A stretch of 64,000 bases of DNA from Diplonema papillatum (lineage: Eukaryota > Euglenozoa > Diplonemea > Diplonemida > Diplonemidae): the NCBI GenBank assembly GCA_030068145.1, contig JAPJBO010000011.1, positions 62,001 to 126,000 of the forward strand, given 5' to 3'. Shown here one piece after another: positions 1-10,799 of the stretch (position 1 is its first letter; every line of letters starts with the position of its first letter). A program made the position numbers and the translations under genes. Under the pieces are notes generated by a model, which saw only the letters and a program-made list of their open reading frames with translations, was not told the DNA's origin and searched no databases.

Positions 1-339
1 GGCTGGATCGCCTCCGGGTGATTTCCATCACCAGAAACCGCTCTCCTTGGGGAAGACGCTGCGGGCACTCCGCTGTCAGCGGGATTCCTGCCGCGTGCAG
101 CGCGAGACGGGTTCAACAACGCGTTGCTAGTTATCGCGCATCAGTGCTCTGGCACTGATTAGTTATCGCTGTCTACGCGTGAACGCTCTAACTCAGTTCC
201 CGGCGTTCGTCCCACGGAATCCGGACCCGCGGGCGCAACACCTGAACTTGTCGCATCCTCCCGAGGTTCCGCTCACGTTGGAGTCCAACCCCAGAGGCTG
301 GAGCTGGAGCTGAGTTAAAAAGCGGGGTGCATACACCTG
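1..339. other. Unassigned sequence
   Basis: I see no gene, RNA or repeat that I can support here. Short minus-strand frames exist but show no recognisable composition or motif. Confidence 0.5.
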
Positions 340-566
340 TTTTTTTTTTTGGATAAGCACCTGCTTTGTAGGAAATGCTTGAGGAGACTGCCAGTTGCGA
401 TAGACAAAGGAGGTAAATGTGCTGTAGCCCACACGAAACACAGGTAAATCTGGGTTCAGTGGCGGGCGTAAGCGTTCAACAAAAAAGACCCACTTTGTAG
501 TTGTCTTGTTTTCTCCCCCTCTAGCCTCCTTCGAAATGAGCACAAGGCAGTCCCTCGAGTATTTTC
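340..566 (+). repeat. Dispersed repeat R1, full-length copy
   Basis: The copy starts with a T run followed by ATAAGCACCTGCTTTGTAGG and ends near CTCGAGTATTTT. Near-identical copies lie at 29925-30131 and 49304-49531. An interrupted copy is at 34238-34374 plus 35229-35305, and diverged relatives are at 20650-20738 and 49536-49752. The length is about 225 bp. No terminal inverted repeat or protein is visible, so the class is unknown; a SINE or non-autonomous element is possible. Confidence 0.8.
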
Positions 567-845
567 GTTTGCGAGACGTCGCAATGTGTATGAGCGGACT
601 AACACCATACTGAAGATCATGTCACTGCCACCGTTTACGTGTCCGTGCTTCAGATGGTGATCCCCAACTCGAGACATACTGGGCAAAGGAAAAAGCTACC
701 CGAAGAGAGGGCCCAAACTAGCGGTTTTCGATATGGATAGCGAAAGAGCGAATGCATATTCTTTTTTTGGGTGTGGCTCGGGCACACCCTCGGCCACCTT
801 CAGCTTCTGAGGCTGGACTCCACCGTGCATGTGCTCTTCTCCTCC

Positions 846-1000
846 TCCCCACACCAATGTCCCTATCTGCAGACGCTCGGGTCCTGCGCTGATGATGGTT
901 CGCCTTACATATCCGTGGCTTAAAGGATCGAAACAGGACAAGGACAAGTGCGGCGGTGCGCACATGTCCAAGCACGTTCTTGCACACTCACCCTCCTTCC
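846..1000 (+). repeat. Dispersed repeat R15, copy 1
   Basis: This is one of three diverged copies of a segment of about 150 bp; the others are at 20425-20585 and 39688-39862. All share a core around CCGTGGCTTAAAGGA and end near a motif resembling CAAGCACGTTCTTGCA. One plus frame in the three copies reads a related peptide containing PWLKG, so a decayed coding origin is possible. The class is unknown. Confidence 0.6.
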
Positions 1001-1310
1001 AGCCCCCCCCCCCCACACCCCCCCCCCAATACCGTATTCCCAGCTTTCTCCGTGTGTACCGTTGGGCTTTCGCGCGCATGCATGAATCGCGTGGGTCTCC
1101 GTCCCTCCGTTCTTTCTTTTGTTTTTCTCTCCGGTGTTTGCAGCGAAGAAGCGAACCGAGTGTTTCTTTCCGCCCCAGTTTCGCCTAGCGGGGTGGCGCC
1201 TTGCGAAGCTGGGTGTCTAACCCTGCGAGACCACCAACTGAGCCTCCACGTACAAGCATACAAAAACTTTCTTTATTTACTTCTATTCGCCACTCCTTGC
1301 TACGTTAATT
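1001..1310. other. Spacer with C-rich run
   Basis: There is a C-rich homopolymer-like stretch at 1005-1027, and no gene that I can support. Confidence 0.4.
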
Positions 1311-1655
1311 GTAGCACCCCACCCGTATTGCAATACGATAAAATTACGGATACTCAACCTGCGCAAACCATAAGCAGCACCACAAATACACGAAAAGAGA
1401 CGGTCAGACGGTTCCAAGAAGACAGACAGTCACCTACTGCGGCACCATACTGAGGAGGGCCTACCGTAAGTAAGGTATGTGGACAATGGCCGAAACCACC
1501 AATGACCAACGACCAAGGTACCCACCGATCCTCTTACCTCGTGTAACCACCACTCTTACGACACTCAGAGCACAAAGAATATCTTCCCTTAACGACGAAG
1601 GTCATCCGGAGACTTTAAAACTCCGGAGTTTCAAGCGAACTTTCACTCTAAGAAG
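1311..1655 (+). repeat. Dispersed repeat R3, copy 1
   Basis: This segment of about 345 bp recurs at 48626-48969 with only scattered differences. It ends in the shared terminal motif CAAGCGAACTTTCACTCTAA. A short frame from 1477 is preserved in both copies for about 60 codons, but it has no recognisable domain. A minus-strand fragment of the same end lies at 28764-28822. It is probably a non-autonomous mobile element. Confidence 0.8.
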
Positions 1656-2125
1656 GGAAGTCATCGGGTACACGGTGGAGCAGCCTCAGAAGCTGGAAGC
1701 ACACCCGGAAGGCGGGTACGCTGCACCCAAAATGCGCGCTCCACTGTATATCTGTCGAAATTGGCACAGGGTCTTCTTGCCTTCCCTGCTTGTTGGATCG
1801 GGTTTCAACGGCTGCTGAAGTGCAGCACGCATACTATCAAAGCAGGGAATAAGGGAAACCATTTCGACCTAGCAACTAACGAGCTTGGGGTGGGAAATCG
1901 TTTTCTTTTACACTACCTGCGGCCCTGCTGATGGTGTGAATTGGTCTGCATTGAAAATCACAAGTTGAACAATCCATTGCGCCAATTCCTTCAGACACAG
2001 TGCACACCGCGATATCCGTGATGGTTCAGGTTAGCATGCAGAGTACCTGTAGCGGCCATCTCTTCGATCGCATGCCATGCTCCTTGATCGTTTTCGAAGT
2101 TAGAAGGCAGAGAACCTCTGGCGAT
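1656..2125. other. Unassigned spacer
   Basis: The start, around 1665-1700, echoes a phrase seen near 820 (ACACCGTG and CAGCCTCAGAAGCTGG type). I see nothing else. Confidence 0.35.
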
Positions 2126-2350
2126 CACTCAGACGACTACTCCAGGCCGCTGTGACTATCTGTTTGTTGTCGTGATAGACAGCGGCAGGCATGGCCTGGA
2201 TTAGTCACTCAGGCGACAGATCCAGGCCGCTGCGACTAACTGTTTGTTGTCGTGATAGACAGCGGCAGGCATGGCCTGGATTAGTCACTCAGGCGACAAA
2301 TTCAGGCCGCTGTGACTATCTGTTTGTTGTCGTGATAGACAGCGGCAGGC
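2126..2350 (+). repeat. Tandem repeat, about three 80-bp units
   Basis: Units begin near CACTCAGGCGACA and contain TTTGTTGTCGTGATAGACAG, with starts at about 2127, 2207 and 2287. The first unit is the most diverged. The sequence after the last unit, GATGCAGTTCCA, is shared with 12070-12082, so part of the unit is dispersed. Confidence 0.8.
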
Positions 2351-2733
2351 AATGCGATGCAGTTCCAGGGATAAGGTCGGACCGGCTCCTCGTCTTACGC
2401 AGCAAATGTTTGTGTCCCGCCAAGCTTAAAACGCCGTGGCCGGGCGTTTCGCCTCTGCCCCTGAGCAAGTTGGCTGCACTACCTGGAAATCTGCGCCATT
2501 GGTTCTATCTGGAAAAACATCGAGGGGCGACGAACCCAAATGTGTGTAAAAAACAGGCCACCATTCGAACGGCTTCTTGCAATCATATAAACCTGCCTGT
2601 CTCGTCGCGGAGCATTGCCAGCATCGTGGATCCACACACGCAGAATTTGGGTCCTTTTTGCACAACACATCTGTATTTTTGGGGGGAGGGGGGGCTTTGC
2701 GTACATCAAGCAACTTTAGAGAAAACCCTGTTA

Positions 2734-2781
2734 TGCATTGAGTTCTTTTAAGTACATGAACCACACGGATTAACATGCACT
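2734..2781 (-). mobile_element. LINE-A 3' end fragment
   Basis: Read on the minus strand, this 48-bp stretch matches the 3' UTR of the LINE at 51.3-53.8 kb, including CATGTACTTAAAAGAACTC. It is a severely 5'-truncated insertion carrying only the last part of the 3' end. The match is short but nearly exact. Confidence 0.6.
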
Positions 2782-2889
2782 ACCGTTAAGCAGTGTGAAC
2801 TTGAAATGCAGGTACCACAGGGGCAAGCTTGCATTTGTCATAGGCTAGGGTTATTTGAATACGTCGTCCGAGGACGATCTCAAAGCGGA

Positions 2890-3085
2890 CGAGGACGGTG
2901 ATTATAGGCTGGTGATATCCAGCTCCATTTTTTGTTTGTTGCGCTTTCGCGCCGGCTGTCCTGCCGAAGCAGTCGCTCGAGGGGGCGATCCTGACATGGA
3001 TGAGGATGAAGTCGAGGTGGCAGGGCTGGTGATATCCAGCTCCATTCTCGAAATGTTGCGCTTTCGCGCCGCGTGCTTTTTTCCG
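2890..3085. repeat. Two-copy tandem duplication of about 115 bp
   Basis: GGTGATATCCAGCTCCATT followed by a GTTGCGCTTTCGCGCCG block occurs twice, at about 2911 and 3025. Both strands are open across it. The plus frame from 2855 reads two related peptides (LVISSSI, LRFRA) and the minus frame reads WSWISPA twice. I cannot tell whether either is translated. Confidence 0.6.
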
Positions 3086-3179
3086 GGTTTTCCCGCCGGG
3101 CCATTCGGTGGTGTCGGGAGTCGGGCTCTTTTCTGCCCCTTTCTTGGTGGTGTCGCTCGGGCCGGCTCGGTCGGTTAAG

Positions 3180-3582
3180 CAGCGGCTGCCGGCTTATCCC
3201 GTGACACCTTTTATATGTACGTTATAGAAAGAGTAGCGTTGGCACTTTTACAGGTTCGCAAGAAAGCAGAGCCCTCGCGGACACCACTTTACCTTTAGCC
3301 ATACTTCAACCTTCTTGTTCTTCTAGTTCTTGTCTATTTTTGCGATGCACAACAGAAGCTGCCTAAGACAGCTAAAAAAACTACCGTTGGCAGCGGTTTA
3401 AGCAACAGGTGCATAATTGCACTAACAAAGTGGGAGCGAAGCGCGAGTTACCCATTCTGTTAAGGTGATACCAAGTCGGCCTCGAGTGTAGGTTTTAGGG
3501 AGACGGGGGCAGGACACATGTGTAGGAGACCCTGCGCATCGTCGTGCTTTGCCAGAGTCTATTCTGCCCAGACCCTTTCCCC
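3180..3582. other. Unassigned spacer
   Basis: No supportable feature. Confidence 0.4.
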
Positions 3583-3646
3583 AAGAAGGATACTTGATGC
3601 TCGCATCAGACATACACGAGAGGCAAGTAGCGCCTGAACACGAAAG
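3583..3646 (+). repeat. Structured dispersed element R4, copy 1
   Basis: This copy has the R4 layout: an inverted repeat TGATGCTCGCATCA, a short spacer, a second small hairpin with AGGC/GCCT arms, then GAACACGAAA. Its loops differ from the other copies while the stems can still pair. Confidence 0.7.
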
Positions 3647-4254
3647 AAAAAGAAAAATACGCCGCTCCGGGTCCAGGAACGTGACGGTCAACCACAGCTT
3701 GCAAAGCTTGAGTCGGAGACAGCACAGTGCTGCAACCCCGTCCGCTCTGCCCTGTGGCTGACCGTCTCGACGAGCTTGTGTTCAGCGCAAGCGCCAAGCC
3801 CCAAGGTGCGCCAAGCCTTGATGATTTTTTTAATTTGGGAAATCGGTAGCCACTTGACCCGTAGGCCCGTGGCTCTGCAGTACCGCCGAACACGTGAAGC
3901 TTGGCTCCCGTGTAGCAGGCTTTCCCTGGTACCTTTCTGCCTGAACACGCAGCTAAGATTTTCCCTCCCCCATCCTACCGCAGGGACAACCGGGATCCCA
4001 TATGGATTCCGGGAAGCCTCGCGCGGCAGAGAATGCCCATCCGAGTCCACGAGGCCTCTCGTTGCTCGAACGGGATCGCCCCCCGGCGCTGATGGATACG
4101 AAGCTCCCTCGTGCTATGACGAAGGACCTTCCAGATGGGTGGAGCACACCCTCAACTCCAGTGACAATCCGGTGTGACACCCGCGAATCCAGTGTGAGTA
4201 CAGTGCGACCCCTTGTTTTTGCGGACGTCGCACACTGGATTTCGCACCGAATTT
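3647..4254. other. Spacer leading into the 69/59-bp satellite
   Basis: A tail-like R4 fragment (CTGCCTGAACACG, then C-rich) is at about 3931-3968. The last 100 bp hold phrases related to the satellite unit and to the MITE at 10.63 kb, such as GACACCCGCGAATCCAGTG. No gene is visible. Confidence 0.4.
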
Positions 4255-6470
4255 TTGCCGGTGTACCCACACCCGACACTTTGACCGCACAGTTAACTCC
4301 CCCACCAGTGCTGTGCGCATATATACACGGTGTACCCACACCCGACACATTGACCGCACAGTTAACTCCCCCACCAGTGCTGTGCGCATATATGCACGGT
4401 GTACCCACACCCGACACTTTGACCGCACAGTTAACTCCCCCACCAGTGCTGTGCGCATATATACACGGTGTACCCACACCCGACACATTGACCGCACAGT
4501 TAACTCCCCCACCAGTGCTGTGCGCATATATACACGGTGTACCCACACCCGACACATTGACCGCACAGTTAACTCCCCCACCAGTGCTGTGCGCATATAT
4601 ACACGGTGTACCCACACCCGACACTTTGACCGCACAGTTAACTCCCCCACCAGTGCTGTGCGCATATAAACACGGTGTACCCACACCCGACACATTGACC
4701 GCACAGTTAACTCCCCCACCAGTGCTGTGCGCATATATACACGGTGTACCCACACCCGACACTTTGACCGCACAGTTAACTCCCCCACCAGTGCTGTGCG
4801 CATATATACACGGTGTACCCACACCCGACACTTTGACCGCACAGTTAACTCCCCCACCAGTGCTGTGCGCATATATACACGGTGTACCCACACCCGACAC
4901 TTTGACCGCACAGTTAACTCCCCCACCAGTGCTGTGCGCATATAAACACGACCCGACACATTGACCGCACAGTTAACTCCCCCACCAGTGCTGTGCGCAT
5001 ATAAACACGACCCGACACATTGACCGCACAGTTAACTCCCCCACCAGTGCTGTGCGCATATATACACGGTGTACCCACACCCGACACATTGACCGCACAG
5101 TTAACTCCCCCACCAGTGCTGTGCGCATATAAACACGACCCGACACATTGACCGCACAGTTAACTCCCCCACCAGTGCTGTGCGCATATATACACGGTGT
5201 ACCCACACCCGACACATTGACCGCACAGTTAACTCCCCCACCAGTGCTGTGCGCATATAAACACGACCCGACACATTGACCGCACAGTTAACTCCCCCAC
5301 CAGTGCTGTGCGCATATAAACACGACCCGACACATTGACCGCACAGTTAACTCCCCCACCAGTGCTGTGCGCATATATACACGGTGTACCCACACCCGAC
5401 ACATTGACCGCACAGTTAACTCCCCCACCAGTGCTGTGCGCATATAAACACGACCCGACACATTGACCGCACAGTTAACTCCCCCACCAGTGCTGTGCGC
5501 ATATAAACACGACCCGACACATTGACCGCACAGTTAACTCCCCCACCAGTGCTGTGCGCATATAAACACGACCCGACACATTGACCGCACAGTTAACTCC
5601 CCCACCAGTGCTGTGCGCATATAAACACGACCCGACACATTGACCGCACAGTTAACTCCCCCACCAGTGCTGTGCGCATATATACACGGTGTACCCACAC
5701 CCGACACATTGACCGCACAGTTAACTCCCCCACCAGTGCTGTGCGCATATAAACACGACCCGACACATTGACCGCACAGTTAACTCCCCCACCAGTGCTG
5801 TGCGCATATAAACACGACCCGACACATTGACCGCACAGTTAACTCCCCCACCAGTGCTGTGCGCATATATACACGGTGTACCCACACCCGACACATTGAC
5901 CGCACAGTTAACTCCCCCACCAGTGCTGTGCGCATATAAACACGACCCGACACTTTGACCGCACAGTTAACTCCCCCACCAGTGCTGTGCGCATATATAC
6001 ACGGTGTACCCACACCCGACACATTGACCGCACAGTTAACTCCCCCACCAGTGCTGTGCGCATATAAACACGACCCGACACATTGACCGCACAGTTAACT
6101 CCCCCACCAGTGCTGTGCGCATATATACACGGTGTACCCACACCCGACACATTGACCGCACAGTTAACTCCCCCACCAGTGCTGTGCGCATATAAACACG
6201 ACCCGACACTTTGACCGCACAGTTAACTCCCCCACCAGTGCTGTGCGCATATATACACGGTGTACCCACACCCGACACTTTGACCGCACAGTTAACTCCC
6301 CCACCAGTGCTGTGCGCATATATACACGGTGTACCCACACCCGACACTTTGACCGCACAGTTAACTCCCCCACCAGTGCTGTGCGCATATAAACACGGTG
6401 TACCCACACCCGACACATTGACCGCACAGTTAACTCCCCCACCGGTGCTGGAGTACACCGTGCGCATACA
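4255..6470 (+). repeat. Satellite of 69-bp and 59-bp units
   Basis: About 34 units are present. The long unit (69 bp) contains GGTGTACCCACACCCGACAC. The short unit (59 bp) lacks about 10 bp at the unit junction and reads CACGACCCGACAC. Long units dominate at both edges. In the middle the two alternate, often as 128-bp dimers. Other differences are mostly ATATATA versus ATATAAA and CATT versus CTTT. The 69-bp units leave frames open on both strands; I take this as chance rather than coding. Confidence 0.95.
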
Positions 6471-6737
6471 CAAACACGCACACACGCAACGAGGTGAAGC
6501 GTGGAAAACATGTCCACCGCTCCATTGCACGTGTACACACCGTGCATGCCGCCCAGGTTTCGCCTAGCCCGTCCAAGTTCTAGGCCGAATCCCAAATCCA
6601 TTCTTGCTTCTGGGAGGACTTGGCCGACGGCCTTCTTTTTTCCGCCTGAGTAAAAGAACAAGCCAAACCTCCTCACACTTCTTTTCTGTCTGAATTGTGT
6701 CGCCCTGCAAGATCGCCGAACACGAATTTGCATCTTT

Positions 6738-6918
6738 CTAATACTGACAATCTTGCGGGTTGCCCTTCAATGTATTATGCAGGCTAAAAAGACGTAGGCA
6801 CGCGTGTTTTGGTGGCTGATTAGGAATTCCTTACCTAACGAACATGACATAGCGTAAATGCAAGTGGGAAAACGATCAACCGGCACGCACAAACAAAACG
6901 AAACGCCTGCCTTTTTTA
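6738..6918 (+). repeat. Dispersed repeat R2, copy 1
   Basis: The R2 consensus is about 165 bp, from ACAATCTTGTGGGTTGCCC to GAAGCGCCTGTCTTTTTT. It contains complementary arms GGTTGATC and GATCAACC. Other copies are at 7528-7690, 20831-20962 (minus), 29287-29462 (minus) and 44479-44638. The class is unknown. Confidence 0.8.
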
Positions 6919-7527
6919 CCCTTTCTGCGGCGACGTGGAGACTGAAGGAGAAATCGGAGCAACACGCGGCAGGGGTGTACCATCTTTCAGTGGCAACGCG
7001 CGGCAGCCTCAAGTGGCCGCCTGCGTCGGTTGCTTGTTTGTAGAGGTCTTCCAGACTCGTGCACTCAAGTAGAACGAGACATGCTACTTCTGTGCAGTCG
7101 TTCGGTCGTCACAGATTGTTGCTGCCTGTCAGATTAAAAAAAATACCGCTGCTGCTAGGAGAGGAATCGAGCCCCTGAGGACAACCCTTTAGGGAGAAAA
7201 TAAAGTGCACACGAGTCGGATGGGAGACCGAGCCGGTGTCAGGATTGGCTTGTGCGGTCTATAGCCACAGCTTCTGCAGATCAAGTCCAAACTACAAACG
7301 CTGCTACCTTTCTTGCTAGGCACGTCGCTGCTCTGCCTTCCAGCCGCTTTCAGCGGCGGCTCCTTTCGTGCGAAGAGACATCAAAACTCGTCCTAAAGGG
7401 ACACCAGAACGAAAGCAGTGTCAACAACCCGAACATCTTTCCTTCCAGTCGTCCGGGCAGCTTGTGATGATGATGAGGATGACGATGCGAAGAGAGAGTT
7501 GTTTCGTTGAAACCAAGTACCCGATCA
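6919..7527. other. Spacer with repeat R6 fragment
   Basis: Positions 7085-7125 carry the R6 phrase GTCACAGATTGTTGCTGC, also seen at 10.49, 36.31 and 36.75 kb. No gene is supportable. Confidence 0.5.
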
Positions 7528-7690
7528 TTTTAGTACTAACAATCTTGTGGGTTGCCCTTCAATGTATTGTGCAGGCTAAAAGACGTAGGCAGCGTGTTTG
7601 GGTGGTTGATCAGAATTCCTTACCTGAATACACACAAGTGAAAACGATCAACCGGCACGCACAAACAAAGCGAAGCGCCTGTCTTTTTTA
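7528..7690 (+). repeat. Dispersed repeat R2, copy 2
   Basis: This copy is very similar to copy 1 and to the minus-strand copy at 29.3 kb, and has the GGTTGATC/GATCAACC arms. Confidence 0.8.
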
Positions 7691-8559
7691 CAGGAGCTGG
7701 GTTCAAGACGCAAGAAGGAAAAAAAGGATAAAAAAAAAAGCCAAGCAGGATCGGTGCCTTTCATTCCCATCCTTCGTTCGCCTTTTTTGAAGCCGCTCTT
7801 CTTCAAGGCGCACCAAGGGCCGACGATCTTGTCACCTATGCCATCCCGAATTAGGGTGCCATTGATGCCCTCACTCTCATGCCTTGTCTGTTGAGCTGAG
7901 TTGTCCACGCAGTACAATTCATCTCAGAATGCTACGAGTCAATGCCAGATTGATCCTCAGAAGCGAGCCACCAAACACACACACACACACCCACGCGCAC
8001 ACATCCATACACACGACGCTAATATCTATTATTCATCATACGCACATATCTCCCTCAACGTTCGTCTATCTAGCCTGCCGTCTATAACCTCCTTTCAGTA
8101 AAAAAACTAAACCGTGACAGGTGCGAGTGTAGGACAGTAATAATGCACATATGCTCATGTTGCAGCTTTCAATTTGCATATCCGAACATGCTGACCACTC
8201 CCTCGTACACTGTGCACACGAAACCAGCGCACTTATCGGTGGAATGCATCAGTTGAACTGTCCTTTCCCTCGTACGCTCTTCCGTTGCGCACAATCACGC
8301 GCCATGCATCTTGTGTGCGGGCAAGTCGAAGAATGCTGCAAAGCATTGCGCACATGCAAATAGCGTACTCTTCGGCGGAATGCGTCCGTTATACTCTCTT
8401 CCCCCCGGAACATTAAACTAAGATTTTCCCCCGGAGCCATCGAGCACACCCACATCGAAACGATCACCAACACAGTCCGGTCTTCGGTCGAAGCTACCGC
8501 CGTGACGTTCTTTGCGCCATCGCGCCAGAAGGGAACGTTCCTGCGCCTTGATCTTTGGC
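7691..8559. other. Unassigned spacer with short CA tract
   Basis: A (CA)n-like tract lies at 7975-8010. At 8400-8430 there is an R4-tail-like phrase, AACATTAAACTAAGATTTTC, followed by Cs. No gene is visible. Confidence 0.4.
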
Positions 8560-10130
8560 CACCGACAAGCTTCCGCATTCGACACAAGGTCAGCGCCTCG
8601 ATCTGGCTGGTCGCTGAGCTTCTGCTCACCGAGCCAGCCTCCACACCACTTGGCGGCAAGCATTTTGTGTGCCACATGACAAGTAAGTTGATGTACTTGA
8701 CATGTGGCAGCGTCGCTGTATGAACCTGCTGGACCCCAGAGAGATAAAGACGAAGGGAATAGACCAGCACTTGGTGGATCTTGGCGACGGCGGACGAGGG
8801 CAATGCTTTGGCGCGCCGCTCACTTCAGGGGATGCCGCTGGTGCCGAGAAGCCAGCTTTGTGGATACGTCAAACGCACCTCGATTCGTCGCGAGTAGCGT
8901 CTGCTGCAGGCGACACCACTGGCGCTGAGGGAAACGCAGGGTTTAGCGATTCGATCCGATTAGTCGCTTGAGCTTCCCGCACACTCGAGAGGCAGACTTC
9001 GTAAGTACGCGAACGCCTCGGTCAGTTACGAGGCGCCTCCGCCCACTGGTGCCAAGAAGCAGGCTCCGCGAATATGTCAAGCGCACCTCGGTAAGCCACG
9101 AGTATTTTGCACACGACACCACCCGCGCCGAGAATGAAGCTTCGGGAGCAACGCTAGCGCCCCGATCCGATTAGTCGCATAGCTTCCGCACACTCCAAAA
9201 GCAGGCTTCAGAAGAAGTGCCAACACCTCGGTCAGTCACGAGGCGCCTCCGCCCACTGGTGCCAAGAAGCAGGCTTTTGTGAATATGCCAAGCGCACCCA
9301 GATTGGCCACGAGTAGCTTGCGCACACGAAACGTCGTCATCAGAAGCTGACAAATCGTCTCCGCGAAGGGTCTCTTCCTCTCCAATGCAAGGCCAACCAG
9401 CAATTAGCAGTGGTACCAGTACATCAGCGCTGATTGATTGTTCTTCGCCGCTTTTCACGTTGCCCTGATGACGCAAACCTGGCTGGAGTATCTCTCTGTG
9501 ACATGTGCTCTGTTGTTGGGAGACGTCCCCACTTTCTTGACCACTGGCGCCGAGAATGAAGCTTCGGGAGCAACACAGCGCCCCGATCCGATTCGTCGCT
9601 TAGCTTCCGCGCACTTGAGACCAGAAAAAGAGCCAACACCTCGATTAGTAACGAGGCGCCTCCGCCCGCAGGTGTCAAGAAGCAGACTTTGTGACTACGT
9701 CGAGCGCACCTCGATTAGCCACAACTAGATTCCGCACACGACACCAGCCGTGCCGAGAATGAAGCTTCGGGAGCAATACAAGCGCCCCGATCCGAGTAGT
9801 CGCTTAGCTTCCCGCACACCCGAGAAGCTGGCTTCAGAAGAAGAGCCAAGACCTCGATTCACGAGCAGCTCCCGCACACGAAACCACCGGCGCCGACAAT
9901 CAAGGCAAGCGCGCCTCGATGCGATCAGTCACCGAGCTTCAGCACTTCGTGAGTAAATCAAAACCATCTCGATTGGTCACGAGCAGCTTCCGCACACGAC
10001 ACAATCGCCTCGATTCCGCTTGGCCACCGAGCAGGTTCGCGAAGAAGGCAAATGTCTATTAGCATCTGTTGTGCCGATTAACAGGCCTCGCAAGCGCCTC
10101 GATCTGATACGTCACAGAGCTATGTCACAA
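8560..10130 (+). repeat. Decayed satellite of about 80-bp units
   Basis: Loosely repeated blocks share CACCTCGATTAGTCACGAG, CTTCCGCACACGACACCA and GCGCCGAGAAGCAGGCTTC. Divergence between blocks is high, so period and copy number are approximate. Larger blocks recur too: GAATGAAGCTTCGGGAGCAA occurs near 9131, 9551 and 9758. It is an old array, in contrast to the homogeneous arrays at 4.3, 12.6 and 40.1 kb. Confidence 0.75.
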
Positions 10131-10285
10131 ATGCACACGGTGATCACGGGGCCCTTCTTGTTTTCAGAAGTAGTACGTAATGAAGCAAGACTACCAATTC
10201 CGCTTTCAAGCGGCTTTGCTCGTGCTCCTGGAAGCAGGGTTTCACAGGCTGTCCCAGGCGGTCTTCTTCTTTTTTCTTTCTCGAC

Positions 10286-10384
10286 CAATTGTTGTTGTGC
10301 ATAAGGCGTCGTGGGGGCCTGGTCAACCACCTCATCACTATAGGGTACAACCCTTTCGCGACCGCGATTGGACAGTCGGGATTG
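10286..10384 (-). repeat. Promoter-like repeat X, copy 1
   Basis: This stretch of about 100 bp reappears in inverted orientation at 39286-39386. It includes GTGGGGGCCTGGTCA and GATTGGACAGTCGGGAT (an ATTGG, i.e. CCAAT-box, string). A second block, CCCCCTGCGCCTGCTGTCTC, at about 10441 recurs in direct orientation at about 39241. Both loci therefore carry the same two blocks with one inverted. Confidence 0.65.
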
Positions 10385-10409
10385 CCGGGGGTGGGCCCAT
10401 TCATGAGAG

Positions 10410-10417
10410 TATAAAAG
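10410..10417 (+). promoter_or_regulatory. Possible TATA box
   Basis: TATAAAAG lies 38 bp downstream of the ATTGG string of repeat X and about 76 bp upstream of an R6 copy (10486-10560). It could be the promoter of a mobile element, but no gene follows. Confidence 0.3.
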
Positions 10418-10485
10418 AAGGCAAAGCACGTGCCCTGCCCCCTGCGCCTGCTGTCTCCGGCTGCTTCGTCCACTTTACTACTGTG

Positions 10486-10560
10486 CAGTCTACCGTCACA
10501 GATTGTTGCTGCATATCAAGCTCAAACTACTACTACAAAAACTACTCTACTCGATCAATT
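10486..10560 (+). repeat. Dispersed repeat R6
   Basis: It shares GTCACAGATTGTTGCTGCAT and a CTACTACT-rich continuation with 36303-36372. More diverged copies are at 7085-7125 and 36743-36785. The class is unknown. Confidence 0.6.
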
Positions 10561-10630
10561 GATATCGTTGTCATTTACCCACCCCTCCTCTTCCAGTCCA
10601 AAACCGTGCTGGTGGCACCGGGGTTTGGGC

Positions 10631-10790
10631 TACTCCAGCACCTGCGGGGAGTGAACTGTGCGGTCTGCGGTCAAAGTGTCGGGTGTGGGTACACCCGCAA
10701 AAGCACTGTGGAATCCAGTGCGATTTGCGGGTGTGCCACACCCGCGTAATGGATCATGTAGGGTAACTCCCCCACCCGGTGCTGGAGTAC
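10631..10790. mobile_element. 160-bp MITE related to the 69/59-bp satellite
   Basis: The imperfect terminal inverted repeats are TACTCCAGCACC at the left and GGTGCTGGAGTA at the right, and the similarity extends through a G-rich block. The left half, read on the minus strand, matches the satellite unit (GGTGTACCCACACCCGACAC then TTTGACCGC). The right half matches the last satellite unit including CTGGAGTACACCGTG. The satellite probably arose by amplification from such an element. Confidence 0.65.
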
Positions 10791-10799
10791 ACCGTGTAA

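Noticed and set aside
3953-6567. Open frames on both strands with 23-residue repeats
   Set aside because: The 69-bp satellite period is a multiple of three, and 59-bp units break the frames. There is no unique sequence with coding character.
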